DNA from: Cenococcum geophilum 1.58
Lineage: Eukaryota; Ascomycota; Dothideomycetes; Gloniales; Gloniaceae
Direction of reading: 5' to 3'
NCBI GenBank assembly: GCA_001692895.1
Contig: KV748186.1
Span: 1,417,785-1,481,784 of the forward strand
Length of the DNA stretch: 64,000 bases
This document shows positions 24,137-37,329 of this stretch, one piece after another. A program made the translations under genes and the position numbers. Position 1 is the first letter of the stretch, and every line of letters begins with the position of its first letter. The notes under the pieces were generated by a model that was not told the origin of the DNA, ran no database searches, and worked only from the letters and a program-made list of their open reading frames with translations.

Positions 24137-24430
24137 AACCGTAAAGTAAAACATACTAGAGAGAAGGAGCACAATCGCCTATAAATAAAAAGCAACTATA
24201 GCGAGCTAAGCCTACTAAAACATTAAATATAGCAATTACTAGGTTTAGAAGGATAATATTAGAGCAGCTTTGGAGCAAATAAAAAGTTAATAATTAACAC
24301 TTCTATAAGGTTAAGAGGCTATAAAAATAAACTTTAAAGGAGATTCTACCTATTTATAACTGTAAATTTCTATTAATAGAGATATATTAAACCTTTACTA
24401 ACTATAGCTTGTTAGACAATTCTAATAGGC
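24137..24430 (+). pseudogene. Unidentified plus-strand gene, part after chromovirus 2
   Basis: Continues the frame from 17700-17942: AITRFRRIILEQLWSK, then HFYKVKRL and TLKEILPIYNCKFLLIEIY, with stops at former Gln codons. Further plus-strand reading to about 25.2 kb is possible but I could not follow it. No family recognised. Confidence 0.45.
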
Positions 24431-25849
24431 TCTAGCTCCTTACTCGCTTATTCTTTATAGTTGCTAGCTAAAACACTTTTATATAGCTATAGAATTCCTA
24501 TCTCACTATTTAGGAGAGTATAAGTATAGTTATTTTTCTTTTAGTAATATAGTATCTGCAAATATAGAGTCTCTGAATTAATTACATATTTTACTTACTA
24601 TAGCGTTTATTATAAAGCAATTCCACCTAATTAAATTGGTGGAAGCTTATACGCGGCTAGAATAGAATTACTAGCTTTAACCGGTCTGGTAGATTAGATA
24701 TTGGCGGAATAAAGAATAAATATTAGAACTAGGTTATTACGGCTAGGCTGCTTCTCGCGCTCTAAACAATATGCTATCCTAGGCGTATCCTAAACTTATA
24801 AGGTATATAGTTAAGTATAATAAATAACTAACTACCCTAAAAAATAGACTTAGTTAGGGACGCAACTGGGATATACTAGCAGCTTAATTTAGTACTAGTA
24901 TCCTTACTTTAGTCCCAACTAATAGTAATTTTAGTATCTACAACTGTAAGTAAGCTTTCTTTCTACTAGCAGAATCTATACTAGGCTAACTTCCTATAGT
25001 ATTAAAAGACTTCCAGTAGATGATTTTAAATTGCTTATTAATATTTTAGATAAAGAACGTAGTGGTTTTCTCTATAAATGCAGCTAATAGATAACTTACT
25101 TTCTTAATCTCCTCTCGGGACCAATTTTAGAGAGAAAATATATACTTAAGAATACGGATGGATCCCTCGTAAAGGAGGAGCTATTTAACTTACTAGGTTT
25201 AATAGAATACCTAAAACTAGATAGGTAAATATTAGCGTAAATTTTTGTAGTGTATAGGGATGTGTATTAATTATATATATAGATTATTATAACTAAAAAG
25301 CTTAATATAGCTCTTACTATATCTATTTATAAATTTTATATAAAGACAAATTTAATAGGCATTGTATTTAGGTTTAAGGCTTCTAGAAGGCTTTTAATCC
25401 TAAAAAAACTAATCTTAATTACCTATTCCTACCTTTATTTTCTAGTACAATTACTATAAAAAAAACCATAAACAGTATAGGTAGTAGTAAAAGAATAAAA
25501 GATTAGAGATATGGCAAAGTGTAAGAATTTACACGCCTAAGGTAACACCAAGCTAGGTACCCATACTACGCTACGCCACGCATAGGGCTAGGATAATAAA
25601 ATATATATCTTACTTCTTATAATAAGCAATAACTAAGGGAGCATCCGACTGACCCAAAAAAGGTCTTTTATTTAACGCCTAAAATTAGGTACTTAATTTT
25701 CAAGGTTTATTCAATCCCCTAAACCTCCTTAATATTATTGCCTCCTCTCTAGCGCTCTGCCCTGAGTTAAGCAGTAATGCTAATTATTTAAGCAATAGGA
25801 AATTCTACTAATAACTCTCTACTCTACCTAATTGCTTTTATAGCATCTT
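24431..25849. other. AT-rich stretch, no gene recognised
   Basis: Dense stops on both strands. The plus strand may hold further decayed parts of the gene split by the chromovirus. A patch near 25540-25590 (GGTAACACCAAGCTAGG) retains CA dinucleotides. Confidence 0.35.
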
Positions 25850-26440
25850 AAGTCCAAATAAATCTAGAATGTTTTCTTAATAGGCATTCTCGTCTTATCT
25901 TTACGCTGACTCTAGTTACTCTTATTTATATTAGCCCCGATCTTAATATAGCGCTTAACGGCCTTATTTCTAGTCTAACCGCTATACTTAATAAGAAAGG
26001 GAATAAGCCTTGCCATTTTGCTATAACGTATAGTCTTGCAAATATTATAATACTACTTAATTACTTTAAGCCCGGCGAGGATATACATCTCTAACTTCTA
26101 TAATTGCGCCTCTAAAGTGGCATACTTACGGTATACACTCTTAAAGATACGAAACTCTTAGGGCGTATTAACGACCAACTAAAAGTAATCTATAAATACT
26201 AACCAAAGCTAGAGGTTCCCCTTAGATGCGTTAAAAACTGGCGCGGATATAGACCTAGAGATTACCCTATTTATATATAAATAGTAAACGCTAATACCTC
26301 CCGGGATATCTAGTAAGAATTTAAAGCCGCTATAAGTACTCTTAATTAAAGGCTTCTCTAATAGACATTCGGCTAATAATACTAAGTTAAGGAAGAACCG
26401 TTTAAAGCCTAAGAAGGGGAAATGTCTATTATAGGCAGAA
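25850..26440 (-). pseudogene. Unidentified minus-strand gene, RIP-degraded
   Basis: One minus-strand frame stays coherent for nearly 600 bp, reading FKFLLDIPGGISVYYLYINR, later IFKSVYRKYATLEAQL, then KTIRYSKMARLIPFLIKYSG and KRYIKIGANINKS, interrupted only by TAG/TAA at plausible Gln/Trp positions. I do not recognise the family; the IKIGANIN stretch could be an ankyrin end but that is weak. It lies between the gene split by chromovirus 2 and the nuclease-like remnant at 27530. Confidence 0.45.
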
Positions 26441-27529
26441 GATATTAGCTAGAATAACATAATAAAGCGTTAATTGTAGATATATAGTAATTTAAGAGAT
26501 AGAGTTAAGAAATAATATTCTTAAGTTTTTCTATCCTAAGGCTAGAGGAATTTAGAAAGAGACTAAGGTTTTATTTAACTTGGCTATATTTATAACTATA
26601 AATAAAGAGTACTACGTTAGGCACTTCTAACTTTAAAAGGCTTATTCTATTAATTCCGGCGTCCTATACTCTAAATTACAGCCACATATACCCTACAATA
26701 TCTTTATATTCTAGATATTATTTAGATTATTTTCCGCACACTATACACCGTTTTGTCTAGCCGTATTACACTTACGCGTGCACTTATTAGAGTAAAAGTA
26801 ACCGTAACTATATGAGAGTGTTTCCCAAATATATATAGTATACCTTTAGAGACGAGTTAGCTGCTTTCTGTAGATAGTAAGAAACGATCTTATAAATTTA
26901 AGGTAGAATGCTGGCTCTTCTTTTATAGGAATTTATAGTTTTATAGCCTTTTACGGAGTAATATTTCTTAAAGCTATCGGTATAGAATAGAGCTAAGGAA
27001 AGTGGACTTTAGTAGGTATATAGACTATTAATACTTATCTCTATTTAAATAAGGCTGGATTTATATATATTAGTGCAGATATATTAGCAGCAAAGATATA
27101 TAAAAACAGCTATATACAGCAAGAAAATTCACTTAGATATTTAAACTATTCCATTTTAAGGTGCCTGCGGTAAGGCTCTAGATATTAAGTAGTAGTTTTA
27201 TAGGTGTTACCAACTGGTAAACATAGATCCTTTTATATTTTAGACATTAATATCTAGTAGGGCTACCTATAAGTCAGTGTCTAAAACGCAGTAAAAGTAA
27301 TAGTATCCTATAAATAAAATGAAGCAAGGGCGCTAAGCAGGCTATTCTACTATAGGCTTAGTGGGGGCATTCTAAGAGCGAGCTTGTATGGCATAAACTG
27401 CCAATTTAGCAGCGAGATAATAAATATATACGCTCCGGATACCGCCCTTTATCTAGCTCTTTTACCTATTACTATAAAGCCTTTATTTATACAGATGCTT
27501 AAAAGCGCTCTACTTTAGTGCAGCTAAGT
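26441..27529. other. AT-rich stretch, no gene recognised
   Basis: Possible upstream extension of the minus-strand pseudogene at 25850-26440; nothing assignable is visible. Confidence 0.3.
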
Positions 27530-27870
27530 AGGCATGTAAACAATAAGTTAATTCCTCCTGCCGTTATAGTTATATCTATCTGATTAGCATTATTAGCTAG
27601 TGCCTCTTCCCCGCCGGAGGCTATATACCGTATTATATCCTTAACAAACCTAAATAGCGACTTGTCTTGCCTAAGCCGACGCTCTATCTTATTATATTCC
27701 CCTTATACAAGCTAAAAGAATGTCTATAGATTTTAATTACTATGTCTCTAAGAAGCGCGATAACTCAGGGAGCTTAGGTAAAGGCTTTCTTGTTAGTTAG
27801 TGGAGGTGTTAAAGGCGCGCCTACAAAGCTTAAAGGTGGTATAATATGCTGAGATTCTTTTAGAGGAGGC
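27530..27870 (-). pseudogene. Nuclease-like fungal protein, N-terminal copy
   Basis: The minus strand reads APLTPPLTNKKAFT, VIALLRD, then in another frame RYLG/SLFRFVKD. It aligns along its length with 54900-55240, where VPLTPPLTDKKAFT, VIALFKNI and NESLFRYVKDKI are read. After about 27530 the similarity to that gene stops, so this is a 5' fragment. The upstream region (27820-28010, including AAAGGTGGTATAATATGCTG) is shared too. It ends about 210 bp inside the terminal motif at 28039-28083 and points away from it. Confidence 0.6.
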
Positions 27871-28038
27871 TATGATGTAAATATAGCCATATATTATGGC
27901 ATGAGATAGGCTATATCCTAAAATTAAACGGTGGTCATCTTAAGGACTGGTTGGGGTTTGGGGGTTTCGGCATACATTACCGCCACAACGCCATACTTAA
28001 AATAACACTAACTATAGTTCCCTAGGAAGTAGACCCTT

Positions 28039-28083
28039 AATAAGGGTATAGCTAGAGTGGGTTGGTACCCTCCCTACTAGCGC
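28039..28083 (+). repeat. Terminal motif, copy C
   Basis: AATAAGGGTATAGCTAGAG, then TGGGTTGGTACCCTCCC and TACTAGCGC. The sequence to its left is shared with the left side of copy E; the sequence to its right is not. Confidence 0.75.
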
Positions 28084-28299
28084 CGGTATAATGTTAAAGT
28101 AAATTTATATAGCGTTGGAACCCTTAATAGAGGGTAAGATAATTTTTAAGTCACTTATAAAAGGGATTAGTAGACATATTTTTTAAGCCCTAATTTAAGA
28201 AGCTTCTTTAAAGGAAAAGGGTAGTAATTGGAAAACCATTTCAGCAAATGTAGGCATAAAGTAGGTGCTAAGAAAGTACTAATAGTAGATATATAAAAA

Positions 28300-29200
28300 T
28301 GAAAATAACTTTAACACTATAAAGAAGAAGCTATTTCCGTATAAAGAGCCCTATAAACCTAGTATGCCGGACAAGTTCCTATATAATGGATCCTATAGGC
28401 TTAAAGAACTAGAGAAATTTCTATAAAAGAAGCCTAACGAATTTGGTAACAAGTAGAAGTCCTATTATACTTCCTCCTAACCCTTTCCTATTATACTAGT
28501 AAAGGTATACAATCCTACTTAGTAGATTGCAATAGATAGAATAAGCGCTAAAGAGTATATACTAGATATTATTCTTTAACTCTTTAATATATAAATCTAT
28601 AAGCCTACTAACCTTAAATATAACTGGTACTTACTTAGGATATAAGTGTTTAAGCTTAGAAAGAAACTTATAGAGTTTAGGGTTATTATTATATATTAGT
28701 TGTCCTTTATCAATAATACAGTAAATAAAATCTTCTGCCCGTGTTAAGAGACTTAAGAGATTATTATAAATTATATAGAGCTTAGAAGAGGTTAAGCTAA
28801 GAGAGATAAAAGCGTAGGTTTTAAAACGTAGATAAATTACTAGGCGTTCTACAGGCATTCTATAGGCATTCTATAATTTCTTATTAAATTTCTACTTTAT
28901 TTTTCCGTATAGCATTACACTTATAAAGTCTTGCCTGCTAAATTACGCTAAATCCCAAGTTCTCTATCGTCACTTAATAATCCATCATCGTTACTCCGGC
29001 TCGGTTTATCAATATTAGCAGTATAAATTCGCCCTTCTACTAGGTTACTCTAGCGTAATCTATTAATAGGGTGGCCAGAAGTCCGTAGCTCACTACTATC
29101 GTTTAAAACTACCGTCTCTTTATTACTATCTTTATTACTATCCTTTTTCTATCCTTAATTATAAGGTGTAAAATATATAACGCTAGGGTGGTATATATAG
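28300..29200 (+). pseudogene. Possible plus-strand coding remnant, unidentified
   Basis: A plus-strand frame reads FPYKEPYKPSMPDKFLYNGS, later SAKEYILDIIL and further on KLRKKLIEFRVIIIY, with TAG/TAA at plausible Gln/Trp codons. No family recognised. It lies between terminal motif C and the DUF3435 pseudogene and may be a companion gene. A short open stretch on the minus strand (28631-28858) overlaps and is judged a shadow. Confidence 0.3.
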
Positions 29201-31079
29201 ATCGTCTCCTAAGCTCTTCCTACAGACCTATAAGAATTATTAGCAATCTAATTTAGGTTTATCTAAGGTATATACATAATAGGACTTATTTAACAAGCAC
29301 AGAAAAGAACTATATTTTAGTAAGGCTTAGTATTTAGGGAAAGGCTAGCTTAATCTAAGGACATTTAGAGGCAAGGCGAATGCCGCCTTTATAACATTTC
29401 CTCTACTGCTTAGCTAAAGTAAGACTAAGTTTAAAAATAGAGATTAATATTGCCTAAATAAGGCGAAGTATATCAGCGGCCCCTTTATCCTAAAGCTGGC
29501 GCATAATATCCGTTGGCTATAATTACTCCTTACTTAGTGTACTATTTATACCTAAAAGCGTAGGCTGCTAAACTAAATCTAACGGTAGCTGTTTAAATTA
29601 AAGGAGGCATTGCTAGGGGTAATTATTAGCTAAGCTATTACTAAATATAAATACCTAACTAAAATATATTATATTAGTGCGGAAGAACTAACGCACCAGT
29701 CTCTAGCTTTATAAGCAGTACTTAGCTATTATTACTTATTAGATTATAAGTAGTCTTAATACTTTAGCTCTCGTTAGCATTAATATAAAGAAGCTTATAT
29801 AAACACCGCACACTTTAATGGCTAGAGAAGTTTATATAAATTTATTAACCGGGATCGTGTAAGTTACTTTAAGATTAATATTTCTGCCTAAATTTATATA
29901 ACGTAGGTAAAAGCAATGCCGCCTTCTAAGCGCTATACTACGGTTTTTAAGGCATATAGTATAAGTAAGAAGTTAGGAGATAAAGCTGCGGCGTATTTAG
30001 CCACCTCTAATATAACTAAAAAGAAGTTTAGAAATATAGTTTCCACTCTATCTAGAACTAGATAAGGGCTTCTATATACTAGTGTTTAGGGGTAGCCCTA
30101 ATAGTTAATTATTGTTTAAAGTTAATAATCTGGCTAAGCCAAGTTTTACGCTTAGAATTAAATAGGGGATTTATTTAATATTATAAGAAGAGGCTTAGAT
30201 ACTAGATACTAGTAGAGGTATTAGCCCCTTAAATTACCTAGAAGCTATAGGCGGTAAAGAGATTATCCTATAACTATTAATGTGACTTAATGTTGCGGCG
30301 AAGCAGCTTACGTGATTTAATATTTTTAGATTAGAGCTATGCTTTTAGCGTTAGTCCTATAAGGGCATAAAGGGCGCTATCGCGTAGTTTTTTTTGCTCT
30401 ATAGTACTTATAATTCCTAATTCTTTTATACTGGCCCTAAGCTCTTACTAGCTATGCTTTCTCTAGTTAAGGACTACTCGTAGCTGTCTAATTCTAAATA
30501 GGTAGGAATACTATCTTTACCTACCTAAATATCTGGAATAGAAATTTCGCATCCCTATAATACCTAATTATATATATATGGTGGTGGAAATGCATCCGTT
30601 TTTAGGAGTGTTTTACCACCACTTTTAGAGGCATTCTTACCTCGCTTATGCCCTATCACATCGCCGCTTTAAAGAGACTCTGCTTACTTAACATGCCTAC
30701 CCTACCTCCCCATTACCGTAAAGGAGCCAGAAACGTCAGCAACACTCCTTAGCGCTTCCTATAAATTAAGTATAGCGCGGCCCTTAAAGCCGGTTATGGG
30801 CCAGCGCCTACTTAAAGAAGTGGTCGGCCTATCCTCTTATCGCTCTCAGTACCTTTACTAAACCTTAGTCTTACCACCCTTTCTAACTATAGCTCTTTAT
30901 CTTCCTAATACTAACCACTTACCTACCCGTTACACTCGCTTATTAACACTAAAATGGCAGCACAAGAATTAAAATAGCTGCTCCTGCCCTAAGGACGGGG
31001 AAAAGAGGAGCACTATATACCGCCGCCGTTTAGTACGCTATCGCTAATTAAAACCTATACTTACTACCCTCTAGAAGCC
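29201..31079. other. Mostly degenerate, no gene assigned; less mutated patch inside
   Basis: Fragments of plus-strand reading occur around 29.3-30.3 kb but could not be assigned. At 30570-30760 CA and TG dinucleotides are clearly more frequent, with an imperfect palindrome TGGTGGTGGAAA/TTTTACCACCA. Confidence 0.35.
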
Positions 31080-33570
31080 CAGACTTTAATCTAGAGGTAA
31101 GCTATAAATTAAGCTTAGATATATATTTAGACCTAGACACTAATCTGGATATAGATATTAAACTAGGCACTAGTATTAATTTGGACTATAGCCTATATAT
31201 AGAATCTAACGCGGAATCTAATATAGAATTAGATTCCGAAGCTGAGGAAATACTAAAGGATATTGCTTAGTTAGGGAAGGAAGGACCTATAAAACTAAAC
31301 CACATTTCTTATACCCAGAAACTATAGAAGAGAAAAGGGGAGTTCTAGAAGGGGTAAGATTGTATATCCTCCGCCTACCCATAATTACGCTCTTCTAATT
31401 GCTATAAACTAGGTACTGTCTAAAGATTAAAAAGAGGACCTAAAAAACCTTAGATATCTAGCTACGTAAATATAACCTGAAGGTGTTTAAAGCGTATCTT
31501 TGCTAGCGGAAAAAACATTTTTAAATTAAGAAGGAGAGCTTAATGCGAAGCTATTAGAAATGAATTAGTATATGCTATAGAGACCTTACGCGCCATAAAA
31601 TGGACGGTAACGTGCTAACTAATGTTTATAATGTATGTCTTCACTATATCCTCTCTTATGTAAAGATATACTAATAGCTATAGAAGTAGATCTCGAGTCT
31701 AGGGCTTAATAAATTGGAAAAAGAGAAGTATGCTATATTTATCTAGGACCTTTACGCTATCCTATACGCTCTCTAGGTAGATAATACTAAGCCTCTATAT
31801 AGCTTTATTTAAGTCCAAATTTCACTTCTTCTCCTTCTTAGCGTAGCTATAGCTATAAGACTAGGAGCTTTTATCAAAAGCGCTAGTGCTAAAGGCAGCA
31901 ACAAGGCACTCTAGTTTAAAAACATTAACGTTATAATTGTTTGTAGCGAAAAAGACCCTAGCTAGAGTATAATTATAGTGAATATAAACCTAGAACATAT
32001 TAAGAATAAGGAAAAGGATAGTAGACCGTAAGTTCTATACCTAGACTGTACTATATCTCACTAACCAAATATAGGAAGAAATTTACTTTCCGCCTTAAAG
32101 GACTCCCTATATTCTATATCATCTTATATATCTTAGCTATTGGTATTAGGTAGAAGGCATTTCGAGATAACTTTATAAGTATTTAAGATATCTTCGGATT
32201 AAAGGTGTTGGTGTACTGAGACGTACTATATATTAAATAGAACGACGAAGTACTAGCTTAGCTATTCTTCTATAATATCAGATATATAACTAGGGGTGTT
32301 AATATTCTAAAAGATAAAGCCTTTTTATACGCAAAGTACCGTAATATATTTGTATAGTTAGGGCTTATTACTAGGTTTAAAATCGCGCTAGAGCTATACT
32401 AATTGCGACGGGCTTTGGGTAAAAATATTAATAGTAGGTTCACTCTACTATTATCCCTAAGCTCCGTTTATTCTATACTAATACTATAGATAGATAATAT
32501 CTCTCTAAAAGAGTGTAACTAGACTATAGGCCATCTTGGTAGTATATATAAAAAGTACTATATACCCACACATATTGCGCGTGATTACTAAAGTATTTAT
32601 TTTAGGAGTCCTTTATAAGATCTCCTTATTAAATCCGTCGTAAGAATAGGCCTATTATAAGATTAACGCGTACCTACTAAGCTTAGTAATAATTAGGTTA
32701 AAGAACTCCGGAACTACCCTAAGCTTAAAAAGCTTTATAGCGAGTAAGAAGAGCATAAGAACTAAATCCGTAATATAGGCTTCCGGCTTACTACTAAGGC
32801 CATAAAAACTAACTTATATTAGCAATATAAAGATACTAAATAAAAGATCGGCATAATATATTAAAGATTATATTGGGAACAATTAAATAAGGCTATTTAT
32901 AACTTCTATAATTCAGCTAATACAATTAAGATTGCCTAGCAGCTTAGTAGGAAGGGTCTAACGGAGGTGCTAATATTGCCACGAGTTAAGTTTAAAATCT
33001 AAAAGCGGGCCACTATCGCCAGTATGCTGTTTAAGCCATTTAAAAATGATAACGCTCGCGTTAAATTCATCTAAGCCTTAGCCTAACTATGCTATTAATA
33101 AGAAACGCCTTAACGCAAAATATTAAAACGAAAGAACGTAGATTTTGTTCTCTTTAATACCCCCAACTTATCTCTTATAAGTAAGCGAAAGAAAGCTATA
33201 TATGGCTTAGAGCGTATCTTAAACGAAATTTTATAAAAGAGTTAAAGTAATAAGACCCTAAAACGAAAGCGGATTACCCTAAAGCCTAACAAAATTAAAG
33301 CTATTTATTGTATACGCCTATTTCCTATAGCGCTTCCTTACGCGGTGTGCCTTATTTGTATTAGTAATAATAGGTTTATATATAAAGAAAGAATGCGCCT
33401 AAGACCACGAAAAGATATCCTTAAAAAATATATAGAAGGGCATTTCCGACACCCTAAGTATTAGGGAGAATTTAAATGTTGCCACCCTAAATATTTAACG
33501 TAGCTAGAGGGGATAATGCATTTTATAAGATATGCATATAATGTTTATAAGGTATCTTACTAATACCTGC
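31080..33570 (+). pseudogene. DUF3435 tyrosine-recombinase-like protein with C-terminal C2H2 fingers
   Basis: The plus strand reads the DUF3435 motif order across RIP stops. An acidic start (LDIYLDLDTNLDIDIKLG) is followed by NLEHIKNKEK, then LYHLIYLSYWY and LYKYLRYLRIKGVGVLR, then the catalytic region ELY.LRRALGKN (32403-32427) and IGHLGSIYKKYYIPTHIARD (32523 onwards). Further on come LYQQYKDT, LNKAIYNFYNSANTIKIA and RATIASMLFKPF, then C2H2-type spacing with CLIC (33350) and HFRHP, CCHPKY (33440-33490). The R...H..R-like arrangement fits tyrosine recombinases of the Crypton/Starship-captain relatives. About 20 residues seem inserted between LRRALGKN and the GH motif. Terminal motifs at 28039 and 34519 enclose it in inverted orientation. 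It is dead through many stops. Confidence 0.75.
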
Positions 33571-34518
33571 TAACTTTATTCCTATTTGCGATTATAAGGC
33601 TAACTGGAAGGATATAAATAGTATTAAAAATAAAAAGGTATATATTATCCCTAAATTGTTTATAGCTAGCCTTAATAATAGCTTTGGTAATTATATCGCC
33701 CCCCTTTATAGCTTTAGATACTATTATAAATATAAAAGGAAAGGTGGAATCTTGTAACTCTTAGGCTATAGGAATATTAGCAATTTATATAAAGCTATAT
33801 CCTAATATTAGTATGCCCCGTTCCCTTATTAGGATATATATAAACCTAATTTAAAGCCTAGATCCGGATTTTAACTCTATCTAATAGAAAAGGGTCTAGT
33901 TTTAGCTCTACTTAGGTGGTATAAGTCTTAATTAGACTTAGCGGGGCATCCTAATAAATAGCTCTTTTTTGGGATAGTAGTACTTTATATACTATAAATA
34001 CGGTCTCTTTTATGCACTTTTATGCACGTTACTTATAGTAACTTCTTACGAGCTTATAATTGTTATTGCTCTTAGACGCTCTATAAGGAATTAACCTTAT
34101 ATATAAAGTAAGCTGTATAAGCGCTGTATAAGTGCTATATAAAGGCAGATTCCTTACTAAGGGTCTAAGGCACCTAAGATAATTATTAAGATAGGTTTGC
34201 CCTCCGCTCTACTAGATAGCTAACGTAGACTGTATTATTTTATATATTGTCTATACTAGTCTTCTACTTGTAAGAGTAAGGGAAGGTTAAGCGGGTAAGT
34301 AGGGAATTAACGATATATAATATGGCTAGAGGAAGACTAAGAGAGTACGCTAGAGTGTTATAGGCTAAAGTAAACAGGTAGCTGCTATAGGGCTATAGGT
34401 AGGGCGCTTTACTTCTAGTCTGCTTTTACTATAGTGTGTAGTTGGTTATATAAGCATGATTATAATTATATATAACGGTAATTAAAGCGGCTTGCTATAG
34501 GATGCTGCCACTATAAGT
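33571..34518. other. AT-rich spacer, no gene recognised
   Basis: Only RIP-like sequence is visible between the recombinase end and terminal motif G. Confidence 0.4.
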
Positions 34519-34556
34519 AAAGAGGGTGGCCGACCCGTACCGGCCATACCCTTATT
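34519..34556 (-). repeat. Terminal motif, copy G
   Basis: AAAGAGGGTGGCCGACCCG, then TACCGGCCATACCCTTATT. Inverted with respect to copies C and F; it is the most diverged copy at the CTAG end. Confidence 0.65.
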
Positions 34557-37329
34557 TAAGAGTTGTTTAATTTTTAACGTAAATAAAGAGAGAAGTTAGC
34601 GTTTAAACGCGCTTTTCGCTATAAAATAGTAGAGGTAAAGGTTGGTGGGGTGGATACTAAGAGTTTCTAATAGTGGGGTAAATGCTAGCTAGGACTAGAT
34701 AAGGATCTTTATAAGGGAACTTTAGGGTAGAAAATTTGTTTCGCAATCCCTAAATATATAGCGCACTCTCTATAAATCGGCTAGTTTAAATAAGGGACCT
34801 GCCATAAGTAAAGCCTGGCAACGTAAATACTACCCTCCTTTATATTCGTCTTTATTACGGAGTCTATTATATTAATAAAGCGTCCGCGATCCCTTAGGTC
34901 GCATATTTAGTAGTTTTTTATCTTTCTATAAGCGTAGTTACCTTATTACTGTAGGGTATACCAACTAGTGTTTATACCTTATTAGCAGTAGGAAATAAAT
35001 TAACGCTTAACTTTCGTATGTTATCTTATTACATTTAATACAATTTTAACTTTAATTAAATATAGTATTAAGGTTATATAATTTAACCCCTTTTAACTTA
35101 CTTCCTAAGCAACGGTTGTTTAAAACTCTTATATAAGGCTAAGCTTATTATTACTATTACCATTATAAACCACGTCCGCGTCTAGGTTAATACCACCCTA
35201 TTATCTCTAGAGAACTTTAAAGAACCTATATATTAAATTTCCCCTTAATTTTATCTTAAACGAATGTGTTACTCTCCAAACTCCTATTAATAAGTCCGCC
35301 CTAAACCTAACCCGTCGTCGCAATTATCTGCGGTTAACTCTTTTAAGATAGACTCTATTACTAACGCCTCTTTTATTACTTTACTAAACGGTAGTTAACA
35401 TAGTACTAAAAATTTTCGGTATTAATAGTGCTAGTATTCTACCCCAGGTAAATAGCCCTTATGGCTATATTAAGAAAATATATACCAGCAGCAGCTACTA
35501 ATAGATAGCCTAGACTAGTTTAATAAATAACTATATATTAACCTATAGTGTAATAGAAAAATTAATTTACTAAGCTACTATTTTATTTTGCCTAACTAAT
35601 AAACCTTACTTTTTAGTTCTTTAAGGATAGCGGACTAAGTATCTTTAATAAGCTCTTTATATTCCTTAAGGTATTTTCTAGTAAATATAATATTGCCTAC
35701 AGACCTATACTAGTGTCAGCTTTAGTTTATATAAGTACGCCTTTAACATACAACGCAACATCTATTATCTTTATCACGATAGTAGATGTATATATTTTCA
35801 AAGTACGTATAAAGCTAAAGATATCCTAGCCTATATACTTAAATGTGGCCTAGTTATAAGCACCTAATTAAGCCGCCTGACTGATCTATTTATTAAGCTC
35901 TTTGTAATACTTGCTATAACTTTATAGAGGGAGCTCTAGTGCTGTAAATTCGGCATTTGTCGTGGTTAATATCTAGGCAAGCTTTTCCAATGCCGTGTTA
36001 AGGGCTTTAAGCAGTTCTATAAGTTTAGGTATAGGGCTTTAGCTTAGAAGGCCTCTGGCTATAAGGTATAGCGATTAACTTAACTAAAAAATAGATGTTA
36101 CTAAGTCCGCTAAATTAGAAGTATTTTTTATTAAACCTGTTATTTTATCGCTTATTGTATATTAAGATAGGGTATAACTTGCTGGATTTACCGCGTTAAG
36201 CTATATATATAAAGCACGCTCTTATCTTTAGTTATCGCATTATTTAGGCCAGACTGCCGTAAGAATAAGTTATACTAGATATAGAGATGGTAAGTACGGA
36301 AGCTATAAGAATAGCTAGCGGGGTTAAGTAGGGTTATGGTATAGATCTATGCCTATTAAGAGCGAATAGGAATGTATATATATAGCGTAAACAACATTCT
36401 ATAGGCTAGATAATTAAAAGATAGAGCTATTCTAAGAATGCTATGGCTGCGGTATAAATGGACCTTCTATATACTATTAAGTTGCGATAATAAATTAAGT
36501 AGCTCTAGGAAGCGATGCCGAAATATGAAGTAGTAGAAGAGTTTATAAAGACGTAGGTTATATAATTGTGTTTTTTAGGTATAGCTGCAGCAAAAACTTA
36601 TTTAGTAGATATAAAGTAAAAAATGTATTATAACCACCTATGTGCCACACAAATAATTAAGAGCCCCTTTTATAGCCTATCCTAAGTTGGCCTAATTAAA
36701 AAGCCTACTAGGCGCTGCTCTATTATAGCTTAAGGCTGGTATATACTAAGGGTCTTACTACTCTTCGTTATAAAAGGTTTTAAAGGCTATAAATTATACC
36801 AACTTAAAACTTAATTTGGTACTCTTTATTAATGTAATACCTTAATAATAGTAAGGCGTAAGCCTAGGTATATAATTGCTATTACCTAAGTAATTTAGTT
36901 AGCTGTTCCCTTAATTTTAGTTATAAAGTGCCTTTTATTATTCTTTAAAAAGATTAGAGGACGTTAGTATTGCAAAGCGACACTGTTCTTCTAACTTAGA
37001 TAAATCGCTAGATAAACTAGCGTGGTTTAAATAGGCGTATCGCGTAAAACTATTATATAGTAGAGCATTATATAACTAAGCGCCCCTTATAGCTGGGCGT
37101 TCCCCTTTATTAATAGTTCTCTTAATTCACTTACGGGTTTCTTAAGACTATATAGCATATTGAAACCATTATCCCACGTTGTTTAAGTAGTACGTCTTAG
37201 CTTAATCGGCTATAATCTGGATTAACGCTTTAAGACGCTTTAAGAACGACGAGGAAAGAAAGGTCGTAAGCTATAATGCTATGTTTTAATGACTTTAGCA
37301 CACATACTATCCTGGCTTAGAAGGCTGCA
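34557..37329. other. Degenerate interior of a possible 4.0-kb element
   Basis: Between motifs G and F. No domain recognised; the minus-strand pseudogene at 37330-38010 may extend leftwards here. Confidence 0.35.

Noticed and set aside
27530-27640. Second DUF3435 recombinase (YSLRRGRG on the minus strand)
   Set aside because: The LRRG-like string is in the wrong frame; alignment with 54.9-55.2 kb shows this is the nuclease-like gene copy.
16261-28083. One single 11.8-kb transposon bounded by motifs B and C
   Set aside because: Similarity between the two ends stops after the motif; arm B matches arm A, and copy C matches copy E, so B and C need not belong together.
28631-28858. Minus-strand open frame of 75 codons as a gene
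   Set aside because: Overlaps a longer, more coherent plus-strand reading; no domain or context supports it, though it cannot be excluded.
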